A DNA stretch of 64,000 nt from Lachnospiraceae bacterium MA2020 (GTDB taxonomy: Bacteria; Bacillota; Clostridia; Lachnospirales; Lachnospiraceae). The DNA lies in contig KN050797.1 of NCBI GenBank assembly GCA_000746015.1, positions 116,675-180,674 of the forward strand, read 5' to 3'. Shown here piece after piece: positions 24,805 to 33,087 of the stretch. The translations under genes and the position numbers were made by a program. The notes beneath the pieces were generated by a model that had not been told where the DNA came from, ran no database searches, and saw only the letters and a list, made by a program, of their open reading frames with translations. How positions within the stretch are numbered: the stretch's first letter is position 1; every line of letters begins with the position of its first letter.

Positions 24805-27800
24805 ATGAAACAGCTTGCTATCACTATAAAGAGCTCAGAGGAGCTTTCTGACTTTATGAAAGGCTTTCAAAATGAAAGCTTTTATCTTAATGCTTCAAGT
24901 GCTATAGCTCAGGTCTACATGGGAGATCCTGATGCGCAATTAGCAAATTCTATAATTGATACCATTAATAAGTTTGATGAAAACATAAAAATAATCGGCT
25001 CTACGACATGTTCTGAGATATATGATGGCAAACTGCAGGAGATGAGTGTGGTCATCACTTTTTTGTTTTTTGATAAGAGCCATGTAGATCTGATCGAAAT
25101 AGACTGTTTAGATCAGGAAGAGGTAAAGGCAGCGGAGCAGATATCAGATTTTATCGCTAATATAAAAGATGTAAAGAGTGTGCAGATCGTACTTAATACT
25201 ATCTATATGAAACACCCTAATGACATTTTAAGAAATATAGTGATAAAAGATAAGTCCATAGCTGTAAGCGGCATAGGCGCAGGACTTCCTTATGCGATGC
25301 TCAAGGATGCACATGATTCTTTTTTTGTTTTTAGCTCCAGGATAATAAAAAGTGGAGTGATCGTCGCAGTATATTCAGGAGAAGAGCTAAACTGTATTAC
25401 AAGATTTACTCTTGGCTGGATGCCTTGCGGCATTGAGCATAAGGTAACTAAAATGCTTGACGATAGGACAGTTGCAGAAATTGATGACCGACCGGCAATT
25501 GAATTTTATACAAAATATCTCGGAGTACCGGCAGATAAAAATTTTCTTGAGAGCGTATTTGAGTTTCCTATGGTTGTACAAAGGGACGGTGTATATATTG
25601 CCAGAGCTATAGGTAGGATTGATGAGAATAATAATCTTGTATTCCCTTCTGATATTTATGAAGGAGAAAAGGTGCAGCTTTCATTTGGAAATATAAAAGA
25701 AGTTATAGAGGCTTCAAGACTTAATTCTATTGACATAGCTAAATTTGTTCCTGAGGCACTGCAGGTCATAATATGCGGAAACCGACTTATGTACTTGAAA
25801 GATGAAGAGCAGACTGAGCTCGAATATTATGACAATACGTGCAAAAATTTGGGCGGATGCAGTGCTTTTGGTGAGATTGCGCTTGTCGGAGACAGAGTAA
25901 CACTGTTTAATTGTGCTATTGTTGCTACCGCCTATCGCGAGGGAGAGCCGGATTACTCAAATCAGGTTGATATTAATTCTGATGCATTTAAGGAAAAAAA
26001 CAGAAATACCCCTCTTGTTGACAGAATGTTCAATTTTTTGATGATAGCGAGTAAGGAGTATGCAGAGCAAAGGGAACGTGAAAAAGAGAATAAGCTTGAA
26101 GAGGAAGTTAGGATACAAAGGGCGGCCAATGATGCCAAATCGCAGTTTCTTTCTAACATGTCTCACGAGATAAGGACACCGATAAATGCAATACTTGGAA
26201 TGGATGAGATGATCCTGAGAGAGGCAGTTGATGAAAGCATAATTGAATATGCTGAGAATATAAAAAATGCAGGGACTATGCTTCTCGGTCTCATAAATGA
26301 TATCCTTGATTTCTCTAAGATAGAGGCGGGTAAACTTGAAATAATACCGGTGGAGTATAGTCTTTCATCACTTTTGAATGATATACTTGTGATCAATTCA
26401 ACAAAAGCAGAAAATAAAGGCTTATTTATAGATCTTGAAGTTGATGAAAATCTTCCGGATGCATTGCTTGGTGACGAAATGCGCATACGTCAGATTCTTA
26501 TCAACATCATCAGCAATTCTGTGAAATATACAGAAGAAGGTGGAATTTACTTTATAGTAAAGGAAGTTGATCGCGATGATGATAACGTTACGATAGAGTT
26601 TCGTATAAAGGATACAGGCATAGGTATAAAGAAGCAGGATCTGGAGAAACTCTTCTCAGCATTTGAAAGGATAGAGGAAAAACGCAACAGGACTATAGAG
26701 GGAACAGGTCTTGGTATGAATATTGTCAAAAATCTGCTTGATAAGATGGGCACCAGACTTGAGGTAGATAGTGTATACGGAGAAGGATCTGAGTTTTACT
26801 TCAAGATTATCCAGCCTATAGTAAATAAGGAGCCGATAGGCAATTTTGAGCAGCGTGTGAAGCATAAAACTGAAATGGATACTTTCACAAGCAATCCGTA
26901 CACTGCTCCTGATGCAAGGATACTGGTAGTAGACGATACCGTGATGAATCTGAAGGTCATAAAGGGACTTCTGAAGCGCACTCAGATAAAGGTGGATACG
27001 GCTGAGAGCGGACAGGAAGGAATAACACTGGCTAAAACCTACCATTATGATATAATATTTATGGATCATCGTATGCCAAAAATGGACGGAAGTGAGGCTA
27101 TGAGGACTATACGGGAGCTTCCGGAAAATGAGAGCAAAAATGTAGGGACTCCGATAATCGTACTGACAGCAAATGCAATTGCGGGAGCAAGGGATAAATT
27201 TATTGAGGAAGGCTTTGATGATTATCTTTCAAAACCTGTAAATTCGGCAATGCTTGAGGCTATGATACGTCATTATCTCGATGACAGCCTTATAAGGGAT
27301 GGAAGCTACATCGAAGAGTCGGAAAAGATCTCAGAAGATGATACAAAGAGATTTGAGAAGCTTATGGGATTTAGTGAAGTGGATGTTGCGGCAGGTATAA
27401 AGAATTCCGGCAGTGCTGACATTTACGCAGAAGTACTTGAGGAGTTTGTGATATCGGCTCCTGACAGGATGAATGCGATACTTTCTGACCTTATGGAAGA
27501 GGATGTGAGGGACTTTACCGTAAGAGTGCATGCACTTAAGAGCTCGTCAAGGCTTGCCGGTGCATTGGAGCTGTCGGGGTTTGCTGCATTTTTAGAGAAG
27601 TGTGGTAATGAAAACAGGACACTTGATATACTTGAGAAGACTCCGGGAATGCTTCAGTATTATCAGTGGGTAGTCGATATAATAAGAGAAGCTATCGAAA
27701 GTGATGAAAAAGAAGAGGATAAACCTCTTATAGATAATGCAATGCTTGTTGAAGCTTATGGAGCTATAAAAGAATTCGTAAGCGCATTTGATTTTGACAG

Positions 27801-27927
27801 CGCAGATTCGGTTGTTGCAACTATTGATAAATATTCACTTCCGGATGAGGAGAAGGAAAAGTTCAGAACGCTTAAGAGTCTTATAAAGGAAGTAAATTAT
27901 GATGGCATACTTAAAGCACTTGGCTAA
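24805..27927 (+). CDS. FIST-domain hybrid sensor histidine kinase (FIST-HisKA-HATPase-REC-HPt)
   Basis: A 1040-residue soluble hybrid kinase. Residues about 20-390 form FIST_N and FIST_C domains (SSAIAQVYMGDP, IKIIGSTTCSEIYDG, GGCSAFGEI), thought to bind small ligands such as amino acids. A short coiled coil leads to HisKA, with His454 in NMSHEIRTPINAILG, and HATPase_c with GTGLGMNIVKNLL. A receiver follows with Asp754 in FMDHRMPKMDG, then an HPt domain with His909 in VHALKSSSRLAG. No membrane segment is seen, so it senses inside the cell. The start is ATG 24805, eight bases after GGGGGGA. The next gene, 12 bp downstream, is a receiver-only protein and probably its partner. Confidence 0.93.
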   Translation: MKQLAITIKSSEELSDFMKGFQNESFYLNASSAIAQVYMGDPDAQLANSIIDTINKFDENIKIIGSTTCSEIYDGKLQEMSVVITFLFFDKSHVDLIEIDCLDQEEVKAAEQISDFIANIKDVKSVQIVLNTIYMKHPNDILRNIVIKDKSIAVSGIGAGLPYAMLKDAHDSFFVFSSRIIKSGVIVAVYSGEELNCITRFTLGWMPCGIEHKVTKMLDDRTVAEIDDRPAIEFYTKYLGVPADKNFLESVFEFPMVVQRDGVYIARAIGRIDENNNLVFPSDIYEGEKVQLSFGNIKEVIEASRLNSIDIAKFVPEALQVIICGNRLMYLKDEEQTELEYYDNTCKNLGGCSAFGEIALVGDRVTLFNCAIVATAYREGEPDYSNQVDINSDAFKEKNRNTPLVDRMFNFLMIASKEYAEQREREKENKLEEEVRIQRAANDAKSQFLSNMSHEIRTPINAILGMDEMILREAVDESIIEYAENIKNAGTMLLGLINDILDFSKIEAGKLEIIPVEYSLSSLLNDILVINSTKAENKGLFIDLEVDENLPDALLGDEMRIRQILINIISNSVKYTEEGGIYFIVKEVDRDDDNVTIEFRIKDTGIGIKKQDLEKLFSAFERIEEKRNRTIEGTGLGMNIVKNLLDKMGTRLEVDSVYGEGSEFYFKIIQPIVNKEPIGNFEQRVKHKTEMDTFTSNPYTAPDARILVVDDTVMNLKVIKGLLKRTQIKVDTAESGQEGITLAKTYHYDIIFMDHRMPKMDGSEAMRTIRELPENESKNVGTPIIVLTANAIAGARDKFIEEGFDDYLSKPVNSAMLEAMIRHYLDDSLIRDGSYIEESEKISEDDTKRFEKLMGFSEVDVAAGIKNSGSADIYAEVLEEFVISAPDRMNAILSDLMEEDVRDFTVRVHALKSSSRLAGALELSGFAAFLEKCGNENRTLDILEKTPGMLQYYQWVVDIIREAIESDEKEEDKPLIDNAMLVEAYGAIKEFVSAFDFDSADSVVATIDKYSLPDEEKEKFRTLKSLIKEVNYDGILKALG

Positions 27928-27939
27928 GGGGGATGGAAG

Positions 27940-28725
27940 ATGGCAACGGAGAAAAAGGTACTGCTGATAGCAGAATCACATGGATTTATGGTCAATACGA
28001 TTGAGGATAATATTAGAAATGCCGGATATGAGGTGGAGTTTTCAACTATTGATATTAAAGATCTTGGAAAGATCAAAGAATTTCCACCTGTAATACTGGT
28101 CTATCTTGGAGAGTATGTTGACAAGTCTTCTGAGGCTTTTGTGTACTTGAAAGATATATGTCTTGAGCAGGAAAACAAGATTTTCCTTATTGGCGATAAT
28201 ATCGAGTTTAAGAAGGTATTTTCATATATTTCAGAGGCTGCTGTGGCAGGTACTTTCCCGCGTCCGCTTAACGTTAAGACTATGGTTGCAAGCCTTGATC
28301 CTATCTTTGAAAAGATCACTGACGAGGATAAACGCAAGAGTATACTTGTGGTAGATGACGACGGCATGATGTTGCGCACTATAAAGAGCTGGCTGGATGG
28401 CAAGTATAAGGTTGCAATGGCAAATTCTGCAATGACAGCTATCACATATCTTGTAAAAAACAGACCGGATCTCATACTTCTTGACTACGAGATGCCTGTA
28501 TGCTCTGGCCCGCAGGCACTTGAGATGATAAGAAATGAGCCGGCTGTAAGTGATGTACCTGTTATATTTTTGACGGCAAAAGGCGATAAGGAAAGTGTCA
28601 TGAAGGTACTGGCGCTTAAGCCTGAGGGGTATCTTTTAAAGACTATGGATCCGGCTGAGATCGTGGGTACGATAGATAAGTTTTTTGAGGATCAGAAGTT
28701 GAAGGCTATAAAGGAAATTTTGTAG
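27940..28725 (+). CDS. Tandem receiver protein (degenerate REC + intact REC)
   Basis: This 261-residue protein has two receiver-like domains and no output domain. The second (about residues 130-255) is complete: ILVVDDDGMMLRT, Asp182 in LILLDYEMPVCSG, Thr in IFLTAKGDKE, and a Lys in YLLKTMD. The first (about 4-125) keeps the fold pattern (VLLIAESHGFMVNTI) but has no Asp at the phosphorylation site (VILVYLGEY), so it is probably a pseudo-receiver for dimerisation or partner binding. It lies 12 bp after the FIST kinase and 11 bp before the S66 peptidase, so all three may share a transcript. It likely takes phosphate from the kinase's HPt domain. Confidence 0.88.
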   Translation: MATEKKVLLIAESHGFMVNTIEDNIRNAGYEVEFSTIDIKDLGKIKEFPPVILVYLGEYVDKSSEAFVYLKDICLEQENKIFLIGDNIEFKKVFSYISEAAVAGTFPRPLNVKTMVASLDPIFEKITDEDKRKSILVVDDDGMMLRTIKSWLDGKYKVAMANSAMTAITYLVKNRPDLILLDYEMPVCSGPQALEMIRNEPAVSDVPVIFLTAKGDKESVMKVLALKPEGYLLKTMDPAEIVGTIDKFFEDQKLKAIKEIL

Positions 28726-28736
28726 GAGGATTAATG

Positions 28737-29759
28737 ATGAGATATCCTGATTTTTTGAGGGATAACGGGACTATAGGATTTGTTGCGCCATCGTTTGGAT
28801 GTGTGGGTGAGCCTTACGAAAGCGCATTTAACAATGCACTTGCGACATTTGAGAAAATGGGCTACAGGACGGTACTTGGCCCAAACTGCAGAAAGGCTGA
28901 GGGCATTGGCATAAGCAGCACGCCGGAAAACTGCGGAAAAGAGTTGAATGAAGCATACCTTTCTGATGAGAGTGATATATTGATATCATGCGGCGGTGGA
29001 GAATTGATGTGCGAGGATATCCCGTACTTTGATCTTGAGGCAATCGCAAAAGTAAAGCCCAAGTGGTTCATGGGCTACTCAGACAATACGAATTTTGGAT
29101 TTCTTTCTGCAACGATAGCGGATACGGCAGCGGTCTATGGACCTTGTGCAGGCACGTTTGGAATGAGGAAGTGGCACCCGGCTGTACAGGATGCTTTTGA
29201 TCTCTTGCGAGGAAAGAAAAAGGAATTCAGTAATTATGATGGATGGGAGATGGAGTCGCTTAAGGATACAGACCCACTTGCACCATACAACATTACTGAA
29301 AAGCTCGGCATCGCTTATGGAGATAAAAAAGATGAGGCTGAGTTTAAGGGCAGGATGATCGGAGGATGTCTCGATTGTCTCACAACATTTCTTGGTACAC
29401 GATTTGACAGGGTAAAAGAATTTTGCGAGAAATATTCTGATGATGGCATCATATGGTTTATTGAGTCTTGTGATCTGAATGTAATGGGCATCCGACGAGC
29501 AATCTGGCAGATGAAAGAAGCAGGCTGGTTTAGCCATGTAAAGGGCTTTTTGATCGGCAGACCATATCATTTTGATGAGCCAATGATGGGACTTGACAGA
29601 TACGAGGCCGTCATGGGAATCTTGCGTGAATATAATGTACCGGTGGTAATGGATATCGACCTTGGACACCTGCCGCCAATGATGCCTTTTGTGGAGGGCG
29701 CAATGGCAGAAGTGAAGGCAAAGGGAAATTCGATAAAGATCTGCTACGATTTTAAATAA
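28737..29759 (+). CDS. S66-family LD-carboxypeptidase/MccF-like peptidase
   Basis: S66 serine peptidases cut L,D bonds in recycled cell-wall peptides (LdcA) or inactivate microcin-type adducts (MccF). The 340-residue protein has the nucleophile motif MGYSDNTNF (Ser near residue 112), the start motif GTIGFVAPSFG, and later Glu/His regions (WFIESCDLN, GRPYHF) that would complete the Ser-Glu-His triad. The length and insert pattern are closer to MccF-like members (about 340-350) than to E. coli LdcA (304). Two starts are possible; ATG 28737 lies 6-7 bases after AGGAGGA, whereas ATG 28734 is only 3-4 bases away. It probably rides on the FIST-kinase transcript. Confidence 0.88.
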   Translation: MRYPDFLRDNGTIGFVAPSFGCVGEPYESAFNNALATFEKMGYRTVLGPNCRKAEGIGISSTPENCGKELNEAYLSDESDILISCGGGELMCEDIPYFDLEAIAKVKPKWFMGYSDNTNFGFLSATIADTAAVYGPCAGTFGMRKWHPAVQDAFDLLRGKKKEFSNYDGWEMESLKDTDPLAPYNITEKLGIAYGDKKDEAEFKGRMIGGCLDCLTTFLGTRFDRVKEFCEKYSDDGIIWFIESCDLNVMGIRRAIWQMKEAGWFSHVKGFLIGRPYHFDEPMMGLDRYEAVMGILREYNVPVVMDIDLGHLPPMMPFVEGAMAEVKAKGNSIKICYDFK

Positions 29760-29769
29760 GCATAAAAAG

Positions 29770-29815
29770 AGGCATCTCGCCATTGTCTGTATGGCCGAGA
29801 TGCCTTGATCATTTT
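29770..29815. terminator. Bidirectional terminator between the S66 peptidase and the minus-strand hypothetical
   Basis: AGGCATCTCG (29770-29779) pairs with CGAGATGCCT (29796-29805), extended by CCAT/ATGG. The downstream T-tract is interrupted, while an A-rich run on the left serves the opposite direction. Confidence 0.75.
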
Positions 29816-29827
29816 GCATTAGAGCTT

Positions 29828-30508
29828 CTAAGGAAGTATGACTTTTCCAACTATTGCTTTTTTAGGCAAGACCGTAGATTGGTCTTTTTCTTTAGGTTTT
29901 ACTTCGTGCTTTTGGTCTGGTTTTTTAATTACGTTTTTTACAGAGTCCATAGCCTTGAGCCGTTCTTTTACAGGTATCTTATCAGAAGAGTCCTCACTTA
30001 TTATTATCTTGTTTTTTACAAGGTCGAGCTCATTCTGATAACGTATTGATTCGTAAACTGCCATTTTTTTAGAATTAGTTTCAATATTTTCAATTAGTTC
30101 TTCTGTAGTTTTTTCTTTGGAATCATCATTTTCTTCAGTATCTTCTTCGAGCTCACGTTTTTTTATCTCTATGGCATAGGCTTCTCCGGAAATTTTACCA
30201 CTTCGATACATAGCTTCAAGCTCCTCATCAGAGTATACTTTTAAGTTGGTAGCTTTTTCTTTTTCAATATCTTTATCATTTTCAGTATCTTTCTTAACTT
30301 CTTTTTCTTTTACTCGCAAAGTATCCCCGTCCTTGGAAATACTTTTAACTTCGCCATATTCCTCATCAAGCGCTTTGTTATTAAGTGTTTTATCCTTTTT
30401 ATCATTAGTTTCTTTTGTGATCTTCTTTTGCTTTGGCGGCTCAATGGCAGGTTTTAAGGGTTTGTTTATGCTGTTAAGGCTATTTGAGATATAGGACTGG
30501 CTTATCAT
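29828..30508 (-). CDS. Highly charged Lys/Glu-rich hypothetical protein with SHOCT-like helix
   Basis: I do not recognise this 226-residue protein. It is mostly low-complexity Lys/Glu/Asp sequence and probably largely disordered. It has two more regular parts: an EYGEVKSISKDGDTLRVKEK segment (about residues 50-69) that could be a small beta unit, and YSDEELEAMYRSGKISGEAY (about 112-131), which resembles the short helical SHOCT motif found at protein ends. There is no signal peptide, membrane segment or cysteine. A good AAAGGAG site precedes the ATG at 30508. It is alone, convergent with the S66 gene and divergent from the flippase-like gene. Such proteins recur in flagellated Lachnospiraceae, but no function is claimed. 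Confidence 0.75.
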   Translation of the reverse strand: MISQSYISNSLNSINKPLKPAIEPPKQKKITKETNDKKDKTLNNKALDEEYGEVKSISKDGDTLRVKEKEVKKDTENDKDIEKEKATNLKVYSDEELEAMYRSGKISGEAYAIEIKKRELEEDTEENDDSKEKTTEELIENIETNSKKMAVYESIRYQNELDLVKNKIIISEDSSDKIPVKERLKAMDSVKNVIKKPDQKHEVKPKEKDQSTVLPKKAIVGKVILP

Positions 30509-30724
30509 GGAGGACTCCTTTCCTGTTTGATAAAACAGACTTTTATGTATACAATTTTATACGTTGTGTGCACAAAATTCAAGCGTTTTAAGAAATTGAT
30601 TCTTAAATTATAATAAACTCCGGGCTTCGCAGTATTTGTATACTTTAACATGTGATTAAATTGTGGTATAACTTATAAAGCAAGTCATAATGTAAATATT
30701 CTGGGAGATTTTCAAAAGGAAAAA

Positions 30725-31759
30725 ATGAGTTCAAGAAAAAAGAATCTGATATACGTCGGCATACTGATACTACTAATTGCGATCACATTCTACTTTATTT
30801 TTAGGAGCTACGACTTAAACGAAACGCTGAAAGTGCTCCACACTGCCGATAAGCTTTGGATAACACTTGCAGTGATAGCTAATCTTGCCTTTCTTGTCAT
30901 AGGAGCGCTCAATTTAAAACTTGTGCTCCGCTCTATTGGTAAAAAGGTAAAACTGATCAAAACGCTCAAGTACGTCCTTGTCGAGACCTACTTCTGTGCC
31001 GTGACACCATCGGCATCGGGCGGACAACCTATGGAGATGCTTGAAATGAAGCGTGACGGAATAGCATTTTCGAGCTCGACCATTGCGCTTATTGTCGTAG
31101 CCATAGCCTATAAGGCGATGCTTTTGGTGTATGCTGCCGGGATGTTTGTTCTGGCACAAAATGGTATAATCAATTCATTAGGGAATCTAAGATGGCTTTT
31201 CAAGCTGGGAGTGCTGCTTAATTTTGGCGCAGTGGCCTTCATGATGATGGCACTTTTCTGCGGAGATTTTTTCAGAAAGCTAATGCTTGGGATAATTCAT
31301 TTTATTGATGAGAAGCATCCGCTTAAGAAGTATGATGCATATGTTGACAAGATTAACTATCTGATGAAGAATTACCGTGAGGGCGCGGCACATATACTTA
31401 AGCACAGGAAAATGTTTTACATGGTGCTTTTGCTTACATTTATACAGAGAGGATGCCGCTTTGCTGTTACATATCTGATATATAGAGCATTTGGCTTAAG
31501 TCTGGAATCACTGACGACTATAGTGCTTATGCAGGCGATAGTTTCAGTAGCGGCAGATATGATGCCTATCCCGGGAGCTGTAGGCATAAGCGAGACATGT
31601 TACTTACGCATATTTGGCTCTGTTTTTGGTGCTTCATTCTTAGTTCCTTCAATGGTACTTTCAAGGGGAATCAGTTTCTATGGCGTTGTAGTGCTTTCAG
31701 GGCTGGTAGTAGTCATACTTCAGCTTGGAAGCCTTACCGTTAATAAGGGGAAAAAATGA
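30725..31759 (+). CDS. Flippase-like membrane protein (UPF0104/LPG synthase TM family)
   Basis: This 344-residue protein has about eight hydrophobic segments and the family signature TPSASGGQPMEMLEM (canonical TPxxxGGxP-E) with PIPGAVGISE near the end. These are the membrane domains of lysyl-phosphatidylglycerol synthase-type proteins without the synthase domain; members are thought to move or modify lipids. No aminoacyl-transferase domain is attached. AAAAGGA precedes the ATG. The stop overlaps the next start as ATGA, so it is translationally coupled with the CDF exporter. The joint function of the pair is not clear. Confidence 0.88.
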   Translation: MSSRKKNLIYVGILILLIAITFYFIFRSYDLNETLKVLHTADKLWITLAVIANLAFLVIGALNLKLVLRSIGKKVKLIKTLKYVLVETYFCAVTPSASGGQPMEMLEMKRDGIAFSSSTIALIVVAIAYKAMLLVYAAGMFVLAQNGIINSLGNLRWLFKLGVLLNFGAVAFMMMALFCGDFFRKLMLGIIHFIDEKHPLKKYDAYVDKINYLMKNYREGAAHILKHRKMFYMVLLLTFIQRGCRFAVTYLIYRAFGLSLESLTTIVLMQAIVSVAADMMPIPGAVGISETCYLRIFGSVFGASFLVPSMVLSRGISFYGVVVLSGLVVVILQLGSLTVNKGKK

Positions 31760-32919
31760 TAAGTATACTTGCTGGTATTTTTATAGGCAGAAATCCGGAC
31801 ACAAAAGATCAGGAAGTCAGAAAGAGATATGGAATGCTATGTTCGATCGTGGGCATAGCATTTAACATATTATTGTTTGCTTTCAAGGAGCTTGCAGGCT
31901 TTATCACAGGCTCGATGGCAATCGTCGCAGACGGCTTTAACAATCTTTCTGATGCCGGATCTTCTTTTTTAACAATGCTTGGGTATAAGTTTGCCGGAGC
32001 AGAGCCGGATACTGAGCATCCTTTCGGGCATGGAAGGATAGAGTATGTCATGGGGCTCATCGTCTCTATAGTCATAATTATTGTCGGAATAGAGCTTTTT
32101 CAAAATTCATTTGATAAGCTGCTGCATCCCGAGGCGGTAGAAGTTTCACTCGCTGCAGGGATAATTCTCGTCATTTCCATACTTATAAAAATATATATGT
32201 ATATCTACAACAGTGCGATAGCAAAGAAGATAGACTCGTCAGCCATGCAGGCTACGGCTGCGGACTCACTTTCGGACGTACTATCTACAACAGTAGTACT
32301 TGTGTCGATGATAATCTTATATCTGACTGGCAGAAATGTGGATGCCGTCTGTGGTCTTGCGGTATCTTTGTTTATCATGTATCAGGGCTGCATGTCTGCA
32401 AAGGAGACGATAGAGCCGCTCCTTGGACAGCCGCCTAAGATGGAGTTTGTTGACGATGTTTACAGGATAATCGCAGAACATAAGGAAATCCTTGGGACGC
32501 ATGATCTCGTTGTACATGATTATGGCCCGGGGCGTGTGATGATGTCGATTCATGCAGAGGTTGATGGTGAAGGGGATATATACGAGCTTCATGATTGTAT
32601 TGATCTTATCGAGCGTGAGCTGCATGACCGACTTGGCTGTGAAGCGGTGATACATATGGATCCGATAAACAAAAATGACGAAGTCACAGAAAAGATGAAA
32701 AAACGTGTACTCACGATAGTGCAGGCAATAGATGCAGAGCTCACTATACACGATTTCAGGATGGTGCCGGGAAATACGCATACCAATCTTATCTTTGATG
32801 TGGTAGTCCCGCCTAAGTTTGGTATGCATTCATCCGAGCTCAAGAAACTTATAGAAAAAGACATTGCAGCGATGGGCACCTACATAGCTGTGGTGCAGGT
32901 GGATCAGAAGTATGTATAA
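31756..32919 (+). CDS. Cation diffusion facilitator (metal exporter)
   Basis: CDF proteins export Zn2+, Fe2+, Mn2+ or Co2+ in exchange for protons. The 387 residues contain six membrane segments with the metal-site region DGFNNLSDAGSS and the HPFGHGRIEYV motif, followed by a cytoplasmic ferredoxin-like C-terminal domain with many His (VVHDYGPG, SIHAEVDGEGD, LHDCIDLIE). An additional C-terminal extension of about 70 residues (from VLTIVQAIDAEL) looks like a repeat of the metal-regulatory domain. The ATG overlaps the upstream stop by 4 bp (ATGA). Metal preference cannot be fixed by eye. Confidence 0.93.
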   Translation: MISILAGIFIGRNPDTKDQEVRKRYGMLCSIVGIAFNILLFAFKELAGFITGSMAIVADGFNNLSDAGSSFLTMLGYKFAGAEPDTEHPFGHGRIEYVMGLIVSIVIIIVGIELFQNSFDKLLHPEAVEVSLAAGIILVISILIKIYMYIYNSAIAKKIDSSAMQATAADSLSDVLSTTVVLVSMIILYLTGRNVDAVCGLAVSLFIMYQGCMSAKETIEPLLGQPPKMEFVDDVYRIIAEHKEILGTHDLVVHDYGPGRVMMSIHAEVDGEGDIYELHDCIDLIERELHDRLGCEAVIHMDPINKNDEVTEKMKKRVLTIVQAIDAELTIHDFRMVPGNTHTNLIFDVVVPPKFGMHSSELKKLIEKDIAAMGTYIAVVQVDQKYV

Positions 32920-32924
32920 TACCA

Positions 32925-32956
32925 GGATTGTGAGAGTGCGCAGCACGGAACAATCC
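32925..32956 (+). other. Stem-loop between the CDF gene and the valS promoter
   Basis: GGATTGT (32925-32931) pairs with ACAATCC (32950-32956), with an inner GTGC/GCAC stem (32936-32946). There is no T-tract. It starts 5 bp after the CDF stop and may act as a weak terminator or a 3'-end stabiliser. Confidence 0.5.
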
Positions 32957-32983
32957 GTAGGTATTAGCATAGTAGGTATTAAC

Positions 32984-33012
32984 TTGACAAAAAACACGTA
33001 TTTACCTAAAAT
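32984..33012 (+). promoter_or_regulatory. Promoter for valS
   Basis: TTGACA at 32984-32989 and TAAAAT at 33007-33012 with a 17-base spacer, the same hexamers as the pheST promoter. No T-box motif follows, so valS is not T-box regulated here. Confidence 0.85.
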
Positions 33013-33087
33013 TATAAGTAAGTATGTTTAGAATCATAGGATTATATCATTATATCAATAATGTACATTGAAAGGATAGAATTAAAA

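Noticed and set aside
29079-29819. 246-codon minus-strand frame over the S66 peptidase gene
   Set aside because: Its translation is Cys/His/Ser-rich without a domain, and the opposite frame encodes a clear peptidase; it also crosses the terminator.
32920-33087. Possible T-box leader for valS
   Set aside because: The T-box core (TGGTACCGCG-like) is absent, and the space between promoter and start is only about 70 bases.
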